From positions 8,074,001 to 8,138,000 of the forward strand of contig NZ_NETK01000001.1 in assembly GCF_002343915.1 (NCBI RefSeq): 64,000 bases of DNA. Direction: 5' to 3'. The notes under the pieces were generated by a model. That model had not been told where the DNA came from. It saw only the letters and a list, made by a program, of their open reading frames with translations, and made no database searches. Origin of the DNA: Nannocystis exedens (GTDB lineage: Bacteria; Myxococcota_A; Polyangia; Nannocystales; Nannocystaceae). Of the stretch, positions 41,901 to 49,828 are shown one piece after another (the first letter of the stretch is position 1; each line of letters begins with the position of its first letter). Made by a program: the position numbers and the translations under genes.

Positions 41901-43730
41901 CTCGCCGTCGCCGCGCGACATTCGCTTGAGCTTGGCCTCCCACTCGCCGGTCATCGCCGGGCTCTTGACGTCGGGGTGGACGACCGAGATCAGATGAATG
42001 CCCTTGTCGGTGGCCGCGAGCGACTTGCCCTCGCGGACCGCGTATTCGCGGCGCAGCAGCGTCTCGATGATCTGGGCGCGGGTGGCCGGGGTGCCGAGGC
42101 CGAGGTCGCGCATCGCGTCCGACAGCTCCTTCTCCTCGAGCGTGCGGCCGGCCGTCTCCATCGCGGTGAGCAGGGTGGCCTCGGTGTGACGCGGCGGGGG
42201 GCGCGTCTGCTTGTCGACGGCCTTCGCGTCGAGCACCTGCTGCGGCTGGCCGCGGGCGAGGCCGGCGGGCAGCGCCTGATCGCCGGCGTCCGACTCGCTC
42301 GCGGCCTTGTCGGCCTTGCCGCGGGGTTTGGCGGCCGGCTTGCCGTGGCCGACCTCGAGCACCTTCCAGCCGGGCTGCTGGACCGCGGTGCCGCGGCTCT
42401 CGTAATGATCGACGATCGCGGGCTCGTCCGCGGAGGTGATCGTGGTGACCACGGTCGTCGCCGAATAGATGTAGTCGTCGTGCCACGCCGCGAGCAATCG
42501 GCGGCAGATCAGGTCGTAGATCTTCTGCTCGAGGGCGGTCAGCGTGGCCTCATTCGCCGACTTGGCGGTGGGCAGGATGGCGTGGTGATCGGTCACCCGG
42601 GGGTCGTCGACGAAGCGGCGGCCGAGGGGGCGCTTGCCGGTGCCGGGGGCGAGCAGGCCGGGATAGCGGCCGCTCACGGCCGCGGCGACGCCTTCGAGGG
42701 TCGCGGCGACGGCCGTCGAGAGGTGGCGGCTGTCGGTGCGCGGGTAGCTGATCAGCTTGTGCCGCTCGTACAGCGCCTGGGCGACGTCGAGGGTCTTCTG
42801 CGCGCTCATGCCGTACAGGCGATTGGCGTGGCGCTGCAGCTCGGTGAGGTCGTACAGCAGCGGGGGCGGGAGCTTGCGGGTCTCGGCCTTGATCGACGCG
42901 ATCGCGGCCCGACCGGCGAGCGCCCGGGCGACGATCGCGGCTGCTTCGACCCCGTCGGCGGGGAGTCGCCTGCGCTTGGCCGGCTCGTCGTCGGTCTCGC
43001 CCGGGGCGGGCGGTCGGAACCACGTGCCCTCGTAGGCGCCCGGCCGCGGCGTCGCGTCGGTGATCGGCTGGAAGCGGGCCACGACCTCGCGGTAGTCCTC
43101 CGGCACGAAGTCGCGGATCGCCAGCTCGCGCTGGACGAGGATCGCCAGGGTCGGCGTCTGCACGCGGCCGACCGAGATGTCCCGATCGAGCACGAGGCTG
43201 TAGGCGCGGGACAGGTTCATGCCGACCAGCCAGTCGGCGCGGCTGCGGCCGCGGGCGGCGTCGGCGAGGTCGTCGAAGTCGGCGCCGCTGCGCAGGCGCG
43301 AGAAGCCGTCGAGGATCGCCTCGCGGGTCAGGGACGAGATCCACAGCCGGCTGACCGGCTTCGTGCAGCCGGCGGCCTCGTAGATGTAGCGAAAGATCAG
43401 CTCGCCCTCGCGGCCGGCATCGGTCGCGCACACGACCCGCGTGACCGCGCGATCGCTCAGGAGCCGGCGCACGACCTCGAACTGCGCCCGGGTGTCGGGG
43501 ATGACGACCAGCGGAAACCGGGCCGGCAGCATCGGCAGGGTGTGCAGGCTCCAGCGCTTCCACGCGGGGTCGATCTCGTGCGGCTGGGCCAGCGCGACGA
43601 GGTGGCCGATGGCCCAGGTGACGACGTACCCGCCGCCCTCGAAGTAGTTCGCGCGCCGCCCCGTGACGCCGAGCGCGGCGGCGATGTCGCGGGCGACGGA
43701 GGGCTTCTCGGCGATGACGACGGTGGTCAC
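38922..43730 (-). CDS. Topoisomerase III-RecQ helicase fusion
   Basis: This 1,602-residue protein joins two enzymes. Residues 1-640 are type IA topoisomerase III: Toprim IAEKPSVARDI and DAGREGE, and the active-site Tyr329 in ISYPRTDSRHL. Residues 640-985 form a low-complexity linker with repeated APRRR, DLFA and PPRRIAASD units, including a 51-residue tandem duplication. From 987 comes a RecQ-family DEAH helicase: MPTGAGKSLCYQLP (near 1027), VDEAHCISQWGHDFRPDY, LTATATP, GMGIDKADVR and IGRAGRDG. The Zn-type CGICDGC is near 1442, with a winged-helix-like region and a Lys/Arg-rich tail. In eukaryotes Top3 and a RecQ helicase (Sgs1/BLM) work as a complex to dissolve double Holliday junctions; here both are in one chain. 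The start is GTG 43730 with TGCTAAGGT about 45 bp upstream. Confidence 0.93.
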   Translation of the reverse strand: MTTVVIAEKPSVARDIAAALGVTGRRANYFEGGGYVVTWAIGHLVALAQPHEIDPAWKRWSLHTLPMLPARFPLVVIPDTRAQFEVVRRLLSDRAVTRVVCATDAGREGELIFRYIYEAAGCTKPVSRLWISSLTREAILDGFSRLRSGADFDDLADAARGRSRADWLVGMNLSRAYSLVLDRDISVGRVQTPTLAILVQRELAIRDFVPEDYREVVARFQPITDATPRPGAYEGTWFRPPAPGETDDEPAKRRRLPADGVEAAAIVARALAGRAAIASIKAETRKLPPPLLYDLTELQRHANRLYGMSAQKTLDVAQALYERHKLISYPRTDSRHLSTAVAATLEGVAAAVSGRYPGLLAPGTGKRPLGRRFVDDPRVTDHHAILPTAKSANEATLTALEQKIYDLICRRLLAAWHDDYIYSATTVVTTITSADEPAIVDHYESRGTAVQQPGWKVLEVGHGKPAAKPRGKADKAASESDAGDQALPAGLARGQPQQVLDAKAVDKQTRPPPRHTEATLLTAMETAGRTLEEKELSDAMRDLGLGTPATRAQIIETLLRREYAVREGKSLAATDKGIHLISVVHPDVKSPAMTGEWEAKLKRMSRGDGELSTFMAAIESFVTTVVARVTGGPLPSPPDGANEPRPRPARPSEAPSAPASHRRPASDPMAASTTTAPRRRISGDLFATAPASPPRRIAASDAAEAPSAPASRPPAASDPMAASTTTAPRRRITRDLLTTAPAGPPRRIAASDEPEASSVTASRPGTSLDGLDSRSLSPAPRIAASEADGASFATLPPRRVPGDLFASTASTSSRRPPASEPIQASPPPRRETPGDLFASVPATTPPRARASAPSEPSSATTPRRGTTGDLFASRPLGESERDEPPLRRGTTIDRVETSPALAPRRIAASEPHEASPAASPRRGTASDLSEVSSAPAPRRSSARDLFETAPATSPHRPPASDRIERAPAPPRIAASEPLDAASRARGDDLLGLLRSRFGFSGFRPYQEAVCRAATLGRDLLLVMPTGAGKSLCYQLPGIARGGTTLVISPLIALMEDQATRLAAQGFRAERIHSGRSRAESRQACLDYLAGALDFLFIAPERLRVPGFPEMLARRTPALIAVDEAHCISQWGHDFRPDYRMLGQRLPALRPAPIIALTATATPTVQDDIVAQLGLRDAKRFIHGFRRTNIAIEVIARNPGERAAAICELLSERARRPAIVYAATRKSAEELADALGPRLAAAYHAGMSNDDRDRVQAAFLAGQREVIVATTAFGMGIDKADVRTIVHAALPGSLEGYYQEIGRAGRDGAPARAVLFHAYVDRKTHEFFHERDYPDPLELEKIFKKLPNTPTNRAALTKRRSRAGREAFERALEKLVIHGGALESGEDAISKGAPTWKAGYAAQREHKQVQLEGMARFAEGHGCRMVRLVRHFGDQEDRGEPCGICDGCAPDRCIAQEFRAPSPSEQVHASRLLAALAQKDGQATGRLHRDTFPDGDVDRRSFEHLLGGLVAAGLVTLEEASFTKRGKVIPFERATLTPAGKSHDMTAAGLMLPKQSPTKKAGSATRRRRPGRPTGAGRKAAKRKTAKRTSTGRRERAPAGDDD
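41475..41780. repeat. 153-bp in-frame tandem duplication in the TopIII-RecQ linker
   Basis: Bases 41475-41627 and 41628-41780 are near-identical copies (both hold GTGGTGGAGGCAGCCATGGG and GAGACGCAGGCGCCGAAGGA). The period is 51 codons. The high DNA identity indicates a recent expansion of the interdomain linker. Confidence 0.85.
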
Positions 43731-43773
43731 GGACGGACGCGGCAGCCGGCGAGGAGCCGGGCGCGCGCGACCT

Positions 43774-43782
43774 TAGCACATC
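43774..43782 (-). promoter_or_regulatory. Extended -10 upstream of the TopIII-RecQ fusion
   Basis: On the minus strand TGCTAAGGT matches TGnTAAnnT and lies about 45 nt before GTG 43730. Confidence 0.45.
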
Positions 43783-43885
43783 CGATCGGCGCGCCGCCGG
43801 GCGCCCGGGACGCGAGCGCCGGGGCGCGTCGCGCCCGGGGACGAACCGAAGGCCCCGGCGCGCGAGCCGGACGAGTCGCCGTCAT

Positions 43886-43905
43886 ACATGTCCTTTGAAA
43901 CATGT
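43886..43905. repeat. ACATGT-N8-ACATGT repeat after the anti-sigma gene
   Basis: Two ACATGT palindromes flank CCTTTGAA 18 bp after the anti-sigma stop, on the side where a terminator would be expected. Confidence 0.5.
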
Positions 43906-43922
43906 TGTTTCGCCCGCGACGA

Positions 43923-44669
43923 TCACGGCCCGGTGTGCTCGCCCTCGGCCTGGATGCGGATCTTGATCTCGCGGCGGCCGGCGCCGTCGTCGGAGATCTC
44001 GACCTCGGCGTCGCCGCGGAAACCGCGAGCCTCGAGGCGCTCGAGGATCTCGGCGCGCGCGGCCTCGGCGTCGTCCTTGTCGAGCAGCTCGAGGTCGAAC
44101 CACTCGAGGCCGAGCCGGCCGCCGAGCGTGCCGTGGACCGTCTCGACCAGCGGCTCGATCCGGCAGCTCTCGGGCTGCAGCTCCGGCACGCCCTCGACCT
44201 CGGCCAGCAGCTCGTCGCCGACGAGGGCGGCGTCCTCGCCCCACAGGTCGATGCGGACGGTCGCCGGCCCGGTGTGCTCGGCGTGGACCCGCATCGTCAC
44301 CTGATCGGCGCCGGCGCGCTGCTGCAGGCGGTCGGCCAGGCCGCGCAGACGATGGCCGGCCAGCAGGTCGTCGCCGCGGGTCTCGCACCAGACGGTCGCG
44401 CCGAAGCCACGATCGTAGTCGTAGGGCATGCGGCAGGCCGCGGCGACCGCGACCGCGGCCAGGCCGGTCGTCAGCGCCCAGCGGTGGCCGCGGACGAACC
44501 CGGCGAAGCCGGGCCGCGCGGGCGCGGGGTGGCGGCGGGCGAACCTGGCCATGAGGTCCTGTTCCAAGGACGGTGGCGGAACAGACATGTCCTCAAGAGC
44601 ATGTCCTTCGGGAACGCCGGCGCGGTAGAGGCGCCGGAGCGCGGCGGGGAGGCGATCAGGCCAGGGCAC
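43923..44669 (-). CDS. Probable membrane anti-sigma factor
   Basis: This protein of up to 248 residues overlaps the end of the ECF sigma gene by 14 bp, the usual place for its anti-sigma factor. It has a soluble N-terminal part of about 60 residues, one membrane helix (WALTTGLAAVAVAAAC) and a C-terminal domain shared with the lipoprotein at 38292. No zinc HxxxCxxC motif is visible. The first 30 residues are encoded by hairpin-repeat DNA (CTGTTCC/GGAACAG at 44559-44584 and two CATGTCC units), so a later start (Met28 or Met40) is possible. The role is inferred from position and topology. Confidence 0.6.
   Translation of the reverse strand: MPWPDRLPAALRRLYRAGVPEGHALEDMSVPPPSLEQDLMARFARRHPAPARPGFAGFVRGHRWALTTGLAAVAVAAACRMPYDYDRGFGATVWCETRGDDLLAGHRLRGLADRLQQRAGADQVTMRVHAEHTGPATVRIDLWGEDAALVGDELLAEVEGVPELQPESCRIEPLVETVHGTLGGRLGLEWFDLELLDKDDAEAARAEILERLEARGFRGDAEVEISDDGAGRREIKIRIQAEGEHTGP
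44559..44613. repeat. CTGTTCC/GGAACAG and CATGTCC cluster in the start region of the anti-sigma gene
   Basis: A perfect 7-bp inverted repeat (44559-44565 with 44578-44584) is followed by GACATGTCCTCAAGAGCATGTCCTTCGGG. It overlaps the first codons of the probable anti-sigma gene and could influence its translation. Confidence 0.6.
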
Positions 44670-45246
44670 TTTCGGCTCCTTTCTTGCTCGCGGCGGGGCG
44701 GAGGCGGGCGCGGAGGTCGCGGAGGACCCGCGACACGCGCTGCTTGACGGCGGCCTCCTGCAGGCCGAGGAGTTCGGCGATCTCGCGGTGGCGCAGGCCG
44801 TCGGCGAAGCGCAGGGCGAGGAGCTCGCGCGTGTCGGCCGGGAGCTCGCGCACCAGGGCGGCGAGCTGGTCGAGCTGTTCGCGCCGGAGGAGGCCGCCCT
44901 CGGGGCCGACGGCGTCGCTCGGCAGCAGGTCGAGCAGCTCGGGGGCGGCCGCGGGCCGTGACCGGCGCAGGTGGTCGATGACGGCGTTGCGGGCGAAGGT
45001 GAGCAGCCAGCCGCGCACGCTGCCGCGCTCGCGGTCGTAGTCGCCGAGCCGCTCGACGAAGGCGACGAACACCCGCGCGGTCAGGTCCTCGGCGTCGGCC
45101 CGGGCCGGCACGCGGCGGGCGACGAAGCGGACGACATCGGGGTAGAGGTCGCGGTACAGCGCGCGGAACGCCTCGCCGTCGCCGTCGCGGGCGCGGGCGA
45201 GGCGACGCGCGTGGAGCTCGTCGCGCAGCGGCCAGGGGAGCTGCAT
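44656..45246 (-). CDS. ECF RNA polymerase sigma factor
   Basis: This 196-residue protein has sigma region 2 (FRALYRDLYPDVVRFVARRV, DAEDLTARVFVAFVERL, WLLTFARNAVIDHLRR) and region 4 (LPADTRELLALRFADGLRHREIAELLG, then VKQRVSRVLRDLRARL). It directs RNA polymerase to a stress regulon. ATG 45246 is chosen because region 2 starts right after it; the frame runs further upstream without protein features. TACCCT (45262-45257) lies 10 nt before the ATG, so the transcript may be leaderless. The anti-sigma-like gene overlaps its end. Confidence 0.92.
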   Translation of the reverse strand: MQLPWPLRDELHARRLARARDGDGEAFRALYRDLYPDVVRFVARRVPARADAEDLTARVFVAFVERLGDYDRERGSVRGWLLTFARNAVIDHLRRSRPAAAPELLDLLPSDAVGPEGGLLRREQLDQLAALVRELPADTRELLALRFADGLRHREIAELLGLQEAAVKQRVSRVLRDLRARLRPAASKKGAESALA

Positions 45247-45503
45247 GTCTGTCGGCAGGGTACGGGCCGGCGCGAGAAAGGTGACAGGCGCGAAGTCACG
45301 AGCCGCGCGGCGGCCCGCGCGCGGTCGCCGATTGCGGAGCGGGATCGCGGCGCCCGTGGCCGCAGCGAGGGGGTCACCTTGGTGGTGGCGCCGAGGACGA
45401 GCGTGAGACGCGGCGACCGGGCTGTCGCGGGCGCGACGGTCCGCCTGTCGCGCGAGCCCGTGCGAAACCGGGGTCGGGGCCAGCGAACGCGGTTCATGAG
45501 GGC

Positions 45504-45537
45504 CATGTTCCGATGGACATGTGCTTTCGAGCATGTG
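45504..45537. repeat. CATGTTCC/GGACATG and ACATGTGCTTTCGAGCATGT repeats
   Basis: Two overlapping imperfect hairpins of the dispersed CATGTCC family in the long gap upstream of the LamG gene. Confidence 0.6.
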
Positions 45538-45684
45538 AGTGGATTGCCCCCGGGACGCGAGCGACGAACAGCCGATCGACGCGTGCGGCGGGGACATCCC
45601 CGGGTGGGGCGAGCCACGATTGCGCACCGTGGACAGGCGGAGCCCGAGCGCAGGCCAACGCGCGAGGAGGGGGCCCGCGAGATC

Positions 45685-46200
45685 GTGGAGAATGTATGGA
45701 GCGCGGAGACGGTGCGTGAGGCGAACAAGCGTTCGATACTGAAGAAAGGGAGCGCGGGTCGGGCGAAGGAGCGTGGGGCCGTGCGCGAGGCGGGTCTCGC
45801 CTGCGAGCGTGGAGAATCGATCGAGCGCGAGCGAAGGCCGCACCCCGAGCCGGCCGCCCGTTCGATGTCGGGGAGAGCGCGAGCGGGCGAGCGGGGCGGG
45901 GAGCGAGACGAGGACTCGGTCGAAGTCGTGGAGGATCCATGGAGCGCGAGCGGGCGCGAGACGGAGAACCCTCGATGTCGTGGTCGGCGCGATCGGGCGC
46001 GCGAGGGTTTCCCTGGAGATCGTGGAGGATCGCTGCAGAGCTCGCGGACCGGGCGCGAGAGGGGTTCGCTCGAGCTGTGGAGGTTCGATGGAGGCGGTGC
46101 GCGAGGCGGGCGCTCGTGTCATGGCCCGGAGAATCGCCGGCGCGCTCGTGCGCGGGGGTGGTGGCACGATTGCGCATTGTGGAGGAATCATGGAGGGCCG
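45685..46200 (+). repeat. Degenerate repeats of GTGGAGGATC-N-ATGGAGCGCG
   Basis: Six related copies begin near 45685, 45809, 45928, 46022, 46076 and 46179. Most read GTGGAG, then about 6 nt, then ATGGAG, so each looks like a Shine-Dalgarno followed by a start codon. Spacing is irregular (54-124 bp). The open frame spanning them joins the LamG gene but has no protein-like features. The gap from 45247 to 46267 (about 1 kb) holds no other gene. Confidence 0.6.
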
Positions 46201-46267
46201 GCGAAAGGTCCGACGCGGCGGCGGCGGAACGGCTAGACATGGCGGCGGTTCGAACGAGGAGTCGACG

Positions 46268-49200
46268 ATGAGAGCGATCGATGTTGCGGCGAAGGGGTAT
46301 ATCGACATTCCCGGCCTCTCGGCCGGGGAGACGGGCGGGGGGTTTACCATTCAGATGTGGGCGAGGCCGACGGGCAAGGCCGGGTATCTCTGGGTCTCGG
46401 GGGACGGCGGGCCGCTGCTCCTCATGCTGCCGAACGGCTCGCTCGAGCTGCGCGTGGGGGTGCTGAAGCTGCTGGCGCCCGGGGCGATGACGATGGGTCG
46501 GTGGACGCACGTCGCCGTCGAGTTCGCGGCCGACGGGGCGGCGGCGGTGTTCGTCGACGGGGTCCGGGCGGCGGCCGGGACGCTGCCGAAGCTGACGGCG
46601 ACGCCGTCGATTCGCCTCGCCGATCCGGGCGGGCCGGGCTTCTCGTTCGCCGACGTGCGGCTGCTGGCGCGGGCGCGGACCGCCGACGAGCGCGCGCCGT
46701 CGGCCGAGCCGCAGGGGCTGCTGGCGCACTACGCCGGCCAGCTCGACGGGACGAGCGTGCGCGACGCGGGGCCGCACGGGCGGCACGGGCAAGGGGTGGG
46801 CGCGGTCCAGGCGGTCGAGGTCGCCGAGCTCGACGTCCTGCGCAGCCCGAGCCCGGGCGCGCTGGTGTGGGACGAGCACGACGACCTGCTCGAGCTGCCG
46901 CCGATGACGACCGACTTCACCGGCGGGATCGCCGTGGAGGCGTGGATCCGCCCGCGCAAGACCGCGAAGGACATGTTGCTGCTCGCGCTCGGCAGCCCGG
47001 ACTTCTTCAACGTACGGTTGCGGCCGGGCGACGGGGCGCTGGTCGTCGATTTCGTGGCCAAGACCGGCGCGCCGGCGATCAAGCTGCCCGGGGTGGTGCG
47101 CGGCGACGAATGGCAGCACCTGTGCGTCTCGGTCGACGGCGGCGGAATGTGCAGAGTGTTCGTCGACGGCCGTACCGTCCACGAGCAGCAGGTGGCGGCG
47201 CCGGCGGTCGCGCGCGACGGGGCGCGCACGGGCGGGGCGATCGGCAAGGAGTTCCTGGGCGAGCTCGCCGAGCTGCGCGTGTGGCAGGGCGGGCGCTCGC
47301 TCGAGGACGTGCGGGCGCTGTGGCTGCGCCGCGCTCGCGGCGACGAGCCGCAGCTCGCGCTCTGCTATCACCTCGACACGCTCGCCGAGGGCTGGGCGAT
47401 CGACGCCGGGCCGCGCCGCCAGCACGCGCGGCCGATGGGCAGGTTGACGTGGGGCGACGGCGCCGGCCTGCCGCTGCGGGCGCTGAACGACGCGCGCCGG
47501 GTCCACGTGCGCGCGGCCGGCAAGCTGCTGCTCGATGAATTGCCGGTGTCGCTGTTCCCGAAGGAGAGGACCGGCGTCAGCGTCGGCGGCTTCGGCCACG
47601 TCGGCGTCGAGGTGTCGTCGACGGCGGGGGAGTACGGGACGGTCAAGGGGTCGCTGGTCCGCTGCGCGGTGTACGAGGTGGCGATCGAGCCGCGCCGGGC
47701 CGACGGCAGCAAGCTCGCGGGCGAGGTCGAGGTCCGCGTCGACGCGCCGGTGACGGTGGTCCGCAGCGACGGCGGCAAGCTGCGGATCGAGGAGTGGAAG
47801 CCGGGCACGGCGGTGAAGGTCGTGGTCAGCGACGGCGGCCGCGCGCGTGTGCGGGTGCTCGCCGCCAAGTCGCTCGACTGCCCGTCGCTGCGGCTGCGCG
47901 CGGCCGGGATGGACGCCGACTGCTGGACCGTGGTGCGCCCGGCCGACGGGGCGCAGCGGCAGCTGGTGAGCCTGCGCGCGGCGGCGCTGAAGCAGCCGCC
48001 GCCCGGCAAGACGCCGGTGCTGAAGAGCAGCATGCCGAACGACGACGCCGAGGCGGTGGCTCGATTCATGCGCGACACGGCCCGCGCGCTGCCGACGTCC
48101 CCGCCCGTGCCGATCAAGAAGGGTCTGTCGTGGAGCGACGTCTGGGGCCCGCTCGAGGAGGCCGGCGAGGCGTTCGGCAGCGCGGTCGTCGATCTCGGCG
48201 GCGACGTGGCGAAGCTGACGATCTCGACCGCCGAGGACGCGAAGAAGCTGGCCAACAAGGCCGCCGGCGCGGCGGTGCGGACCGGCGAGCAGGTGGTCCG
48301 CAGCTGCATCGAGGACGCGCGCGACCTCGCGGTCGACACCTCGAGGGCGACGTGGGGCGCGGTGACGGTGGTCGGCGAGATGGTGGTCGACGGGTCGAAG
48401 AAGATGTTCCGCACGATCGTGGTGGGGGCGCTCGAGGTCGCCGGCGCGATCGAGGCGTTCCTCAAGCGGATCGGCGCGGCGATCCGCGACTTCATCGAAT
48501 TCCTGGCGATGCTGTTCAACTGGGAGAAGTTCCTCGCCAAGTCCGACGAGCTGTACGACCTGGCGAAGCAGCAGTTCGCCAAGCTCGACGACTACGCGGC
48601 GCAGATCCGCGACATCCCGGCGCTGCTCGATCAGCTGGTGGCCAAACCGGTGCGGTCCGGGCTGTCCGGCAAGTCGCTCGGCCGGGCGTTCGGCGTCGGC
48701 GAATTCGAGCTGCCCGACTTCGACGAGCTCAAGTGGCTGGTCGACGTGATCGAGGAGGCGTTCACCGGCTCGCCGCCGAAGCTCGAGGACGACCCGAAGG
48801 GCAAGCAGGGGCCGACGCAGCTCGACAAGAGCGCGACCGAGGCCGAGAACGAGGCGACGACGGCGGCGCTGCCGAAGGCGCTGCTGGACGCGAGCGACGT
48901 GCTCGACACGTCGATGGACGCGCTGCTCGACCTGCCGAAGAAGACGTGGGCGGCCGGCCGCTCGGTGACGACGGAGCTGACGGGCTGGATCGCCGACCGC
49001 ACGGAAGACCTGGCCGAGCAGGCCAAGCGCACGCTGACGACGCGGCTGACGATCCCGTACCTGACCGCCGTGATCGAGGTGGCGATCCTGCGCGGGCGCA
49101 AGCTCGACATGCTGCGCCTGATCGCGCTGCTCGGGGCGGTGCCGGCGGTGCTGGCGAGCGGCGGCAACAAGTCGACCGGGTCGCTGCAGAAGTCGGCCAA

Positions 49201-49789
49201 GTCGCAGGCGGAGGAGGCGGTCCGCTGGACGCAATTCGGCATCAGCCTCGTCAACTCCGCGATGTTCATCGCCCGCAGCGCGAGCGAGTGGAAGGGCAAC
49301 TTCGTCGGCGTGTGGACGTTCAGCGCGATCGGCGGGGCGACGTCGGCGGTCGCGGCGGCGTTCGACATCGGGGCCGCGGCGGCGTTCGACGACGAGGAGA
49401 CGCGGTGGTTCGGCATCACGCACGGGGTGCTGGCGCTGTGCGGCGGGCTGTGGATGGTCGGGTCGACCGCCTGGGCGATCTCCTGGCCCGAGGGCGAGGG
49501 GGTGATTGCGATCGTCGACGGGGTGATCGAGGTCGTGATCGGCTGCGGCGAGCTGGCGACGGCGATCGTCGTGTTCGCCCAGGGCGAGCTCGGCGACGAC
49601 GAGTTCTGGGCGCAGTTCAGCTACCGCATGGCGAATTGGAGCCTGCGCGGGCTCTACCGCCTGCTCGACGGCGTCGACAACAGCAAGATCAAGGCCGCCA
49701 ACGCGCTGACGACCAGCTGCGCGGTGGCGATCCTGGCCAGCGACCTGTGCGAGATGGGCTACGGCCTCGCCGGCACCGCGATGGGCTGA
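46268..49789 (+). CDS. Large protein with two LamG-type domains and a hydrophobic C-terminus
   Basis: This 1,173-residue protein starts at ATG 46268, where protein-like sequence begins. It has no signal peptide. Residues 1-145 and about 190-360 are LamG/concanavalin-like domains (FTIQMWARP, WTHVAVEF, AVFVDGVRA; then IAVEAWIRPRK, WQHLCVSVDG, CRVFVDGRTV, LAELRVWQGGRS). A beta-rich middle part follows, then long amphipathic helices near 640-860 (AFLKRIGAAIRDFIEFLAML, FNWEKFLAKSDELYDLAK). The last 200 residues hold four or five hydrophobic segments. Similar layouts occur in uncharacterised large bacterial and fungal proteins. A membrane-inserting role is possible but only inferred. The 1,309-codon opposite frame is a shadow. 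Confidence 0.75.
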   Translation: MRAIDVAAKGYIDIPGLSAGETGGGFTIQMWARPTGKAGYLWVSGDGGPLLLMLPNGSLELRVGVLKLLAPGAMTMGRWTHVAVEFAADGAAAVFVDGVRAAAGTLPKLTATPSIRLADPGGPGFSFADVRLLARARTADERAPSAEPQGLLAHYAGQLDGTSVRDAGPHGRHGQGVGAVQAVEVAELDVLRSPSPGALVWDEHDDLLELPPMTTDFTGGIAVEAWIRPRKTAKDMLLLALGSPDFFNVRLRPGDGALVVDFVAKTGAPAIKLPGVVRGDEWQHLCVSVDGGGMCRVFVDGRTVHEQQVAAPAVARDGARTGGAIGKEFLGELAELRVWQGGRSLEDVRALWLRRARGDEPQLALCYHLDTLAEGWAIDAGPRRQHARPMGRLTWGDGAGLPLRALNDARRVHVRAAGKLLLDELPVSLFPKERTGVSVGGFGHVGVEVSSTAGEYGTVKGSLVRCAVYEVAIEPRRADGSKLAGEVEVRVDAPVTVVRSDGGKLRIEEWKPGTAVKVVVSDGGRARVRVLAAKSLDCPSLRLRAAGMDADCWTVVRPADGAQRQLVSLRAAALKQPPPGKTPVLKSSMPNDDAEAVARFMRDTARALPTSPPVPIKKGLSWSDVWGPLEEAGEAFGSAVVDLGGDVAKLTISTAEDAKKLANKAAGAAVRTGEQVVRSCIEDARDLAVDTSRATWGAVTVVGEMVVDGSKKMFRTIVVGALEVAGAIEAFLKRIGAAIRDFIEFLAMLFNWEKFLAKSDELYDLAKQQFAKLDDYAAQIRDIPALLDQLVAKPVRSGLSGKSLGRAFGVGEFELPDFDELKWLVDVIEEAFTGSPPKLEDDPKGKQGPTQLDKSATEAENEATTAALPKALLDASDVLDTSMDALLDLPKKTWAAGRSVTTELTGWIADRTEDLAEQAKRTLTTRLTIPYLTAVIEVAILRGRKLDMLRLIALLGAVPAVLASGGNKSTGSLQKSAKSQAEEAVRWTQFGISLVNSAMFIARSASEWKGNFVGVWTFSAIGGATSAVAAAFDIGAAAAFDDEETRWFGITHGVLALCGGLWMVGSTAWAISWPEGEGVIAIVDGVIEVVIGCGELATAIVVFAQGELGDDEFWAQFSYRMANWSLRGLYRLLDGVDNSKIKAANALTTSCAVAILASDLCEMGYGLAGTAMG

Positions 49790-49828
49790 GCGCGCGGGGC
49801 CCGGCGGCGAGCGGTGCTCGTCGCCGGG

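Noticed and set aside
45773..46267. 165-codon N-terminal extension of the LamG protein
   Set aside because: It covers degenerate repeats with Arg/Gly-rich low complexity; the LamG fold begins at ATG 46268.
45494..49423. 1,309-codon minus-strand frame across the LamG gene
   Set aside because: Shadow frame; Arg/Pro/Asp-rich with no conserved motif, whereas the plus frame has clear LamG domains.
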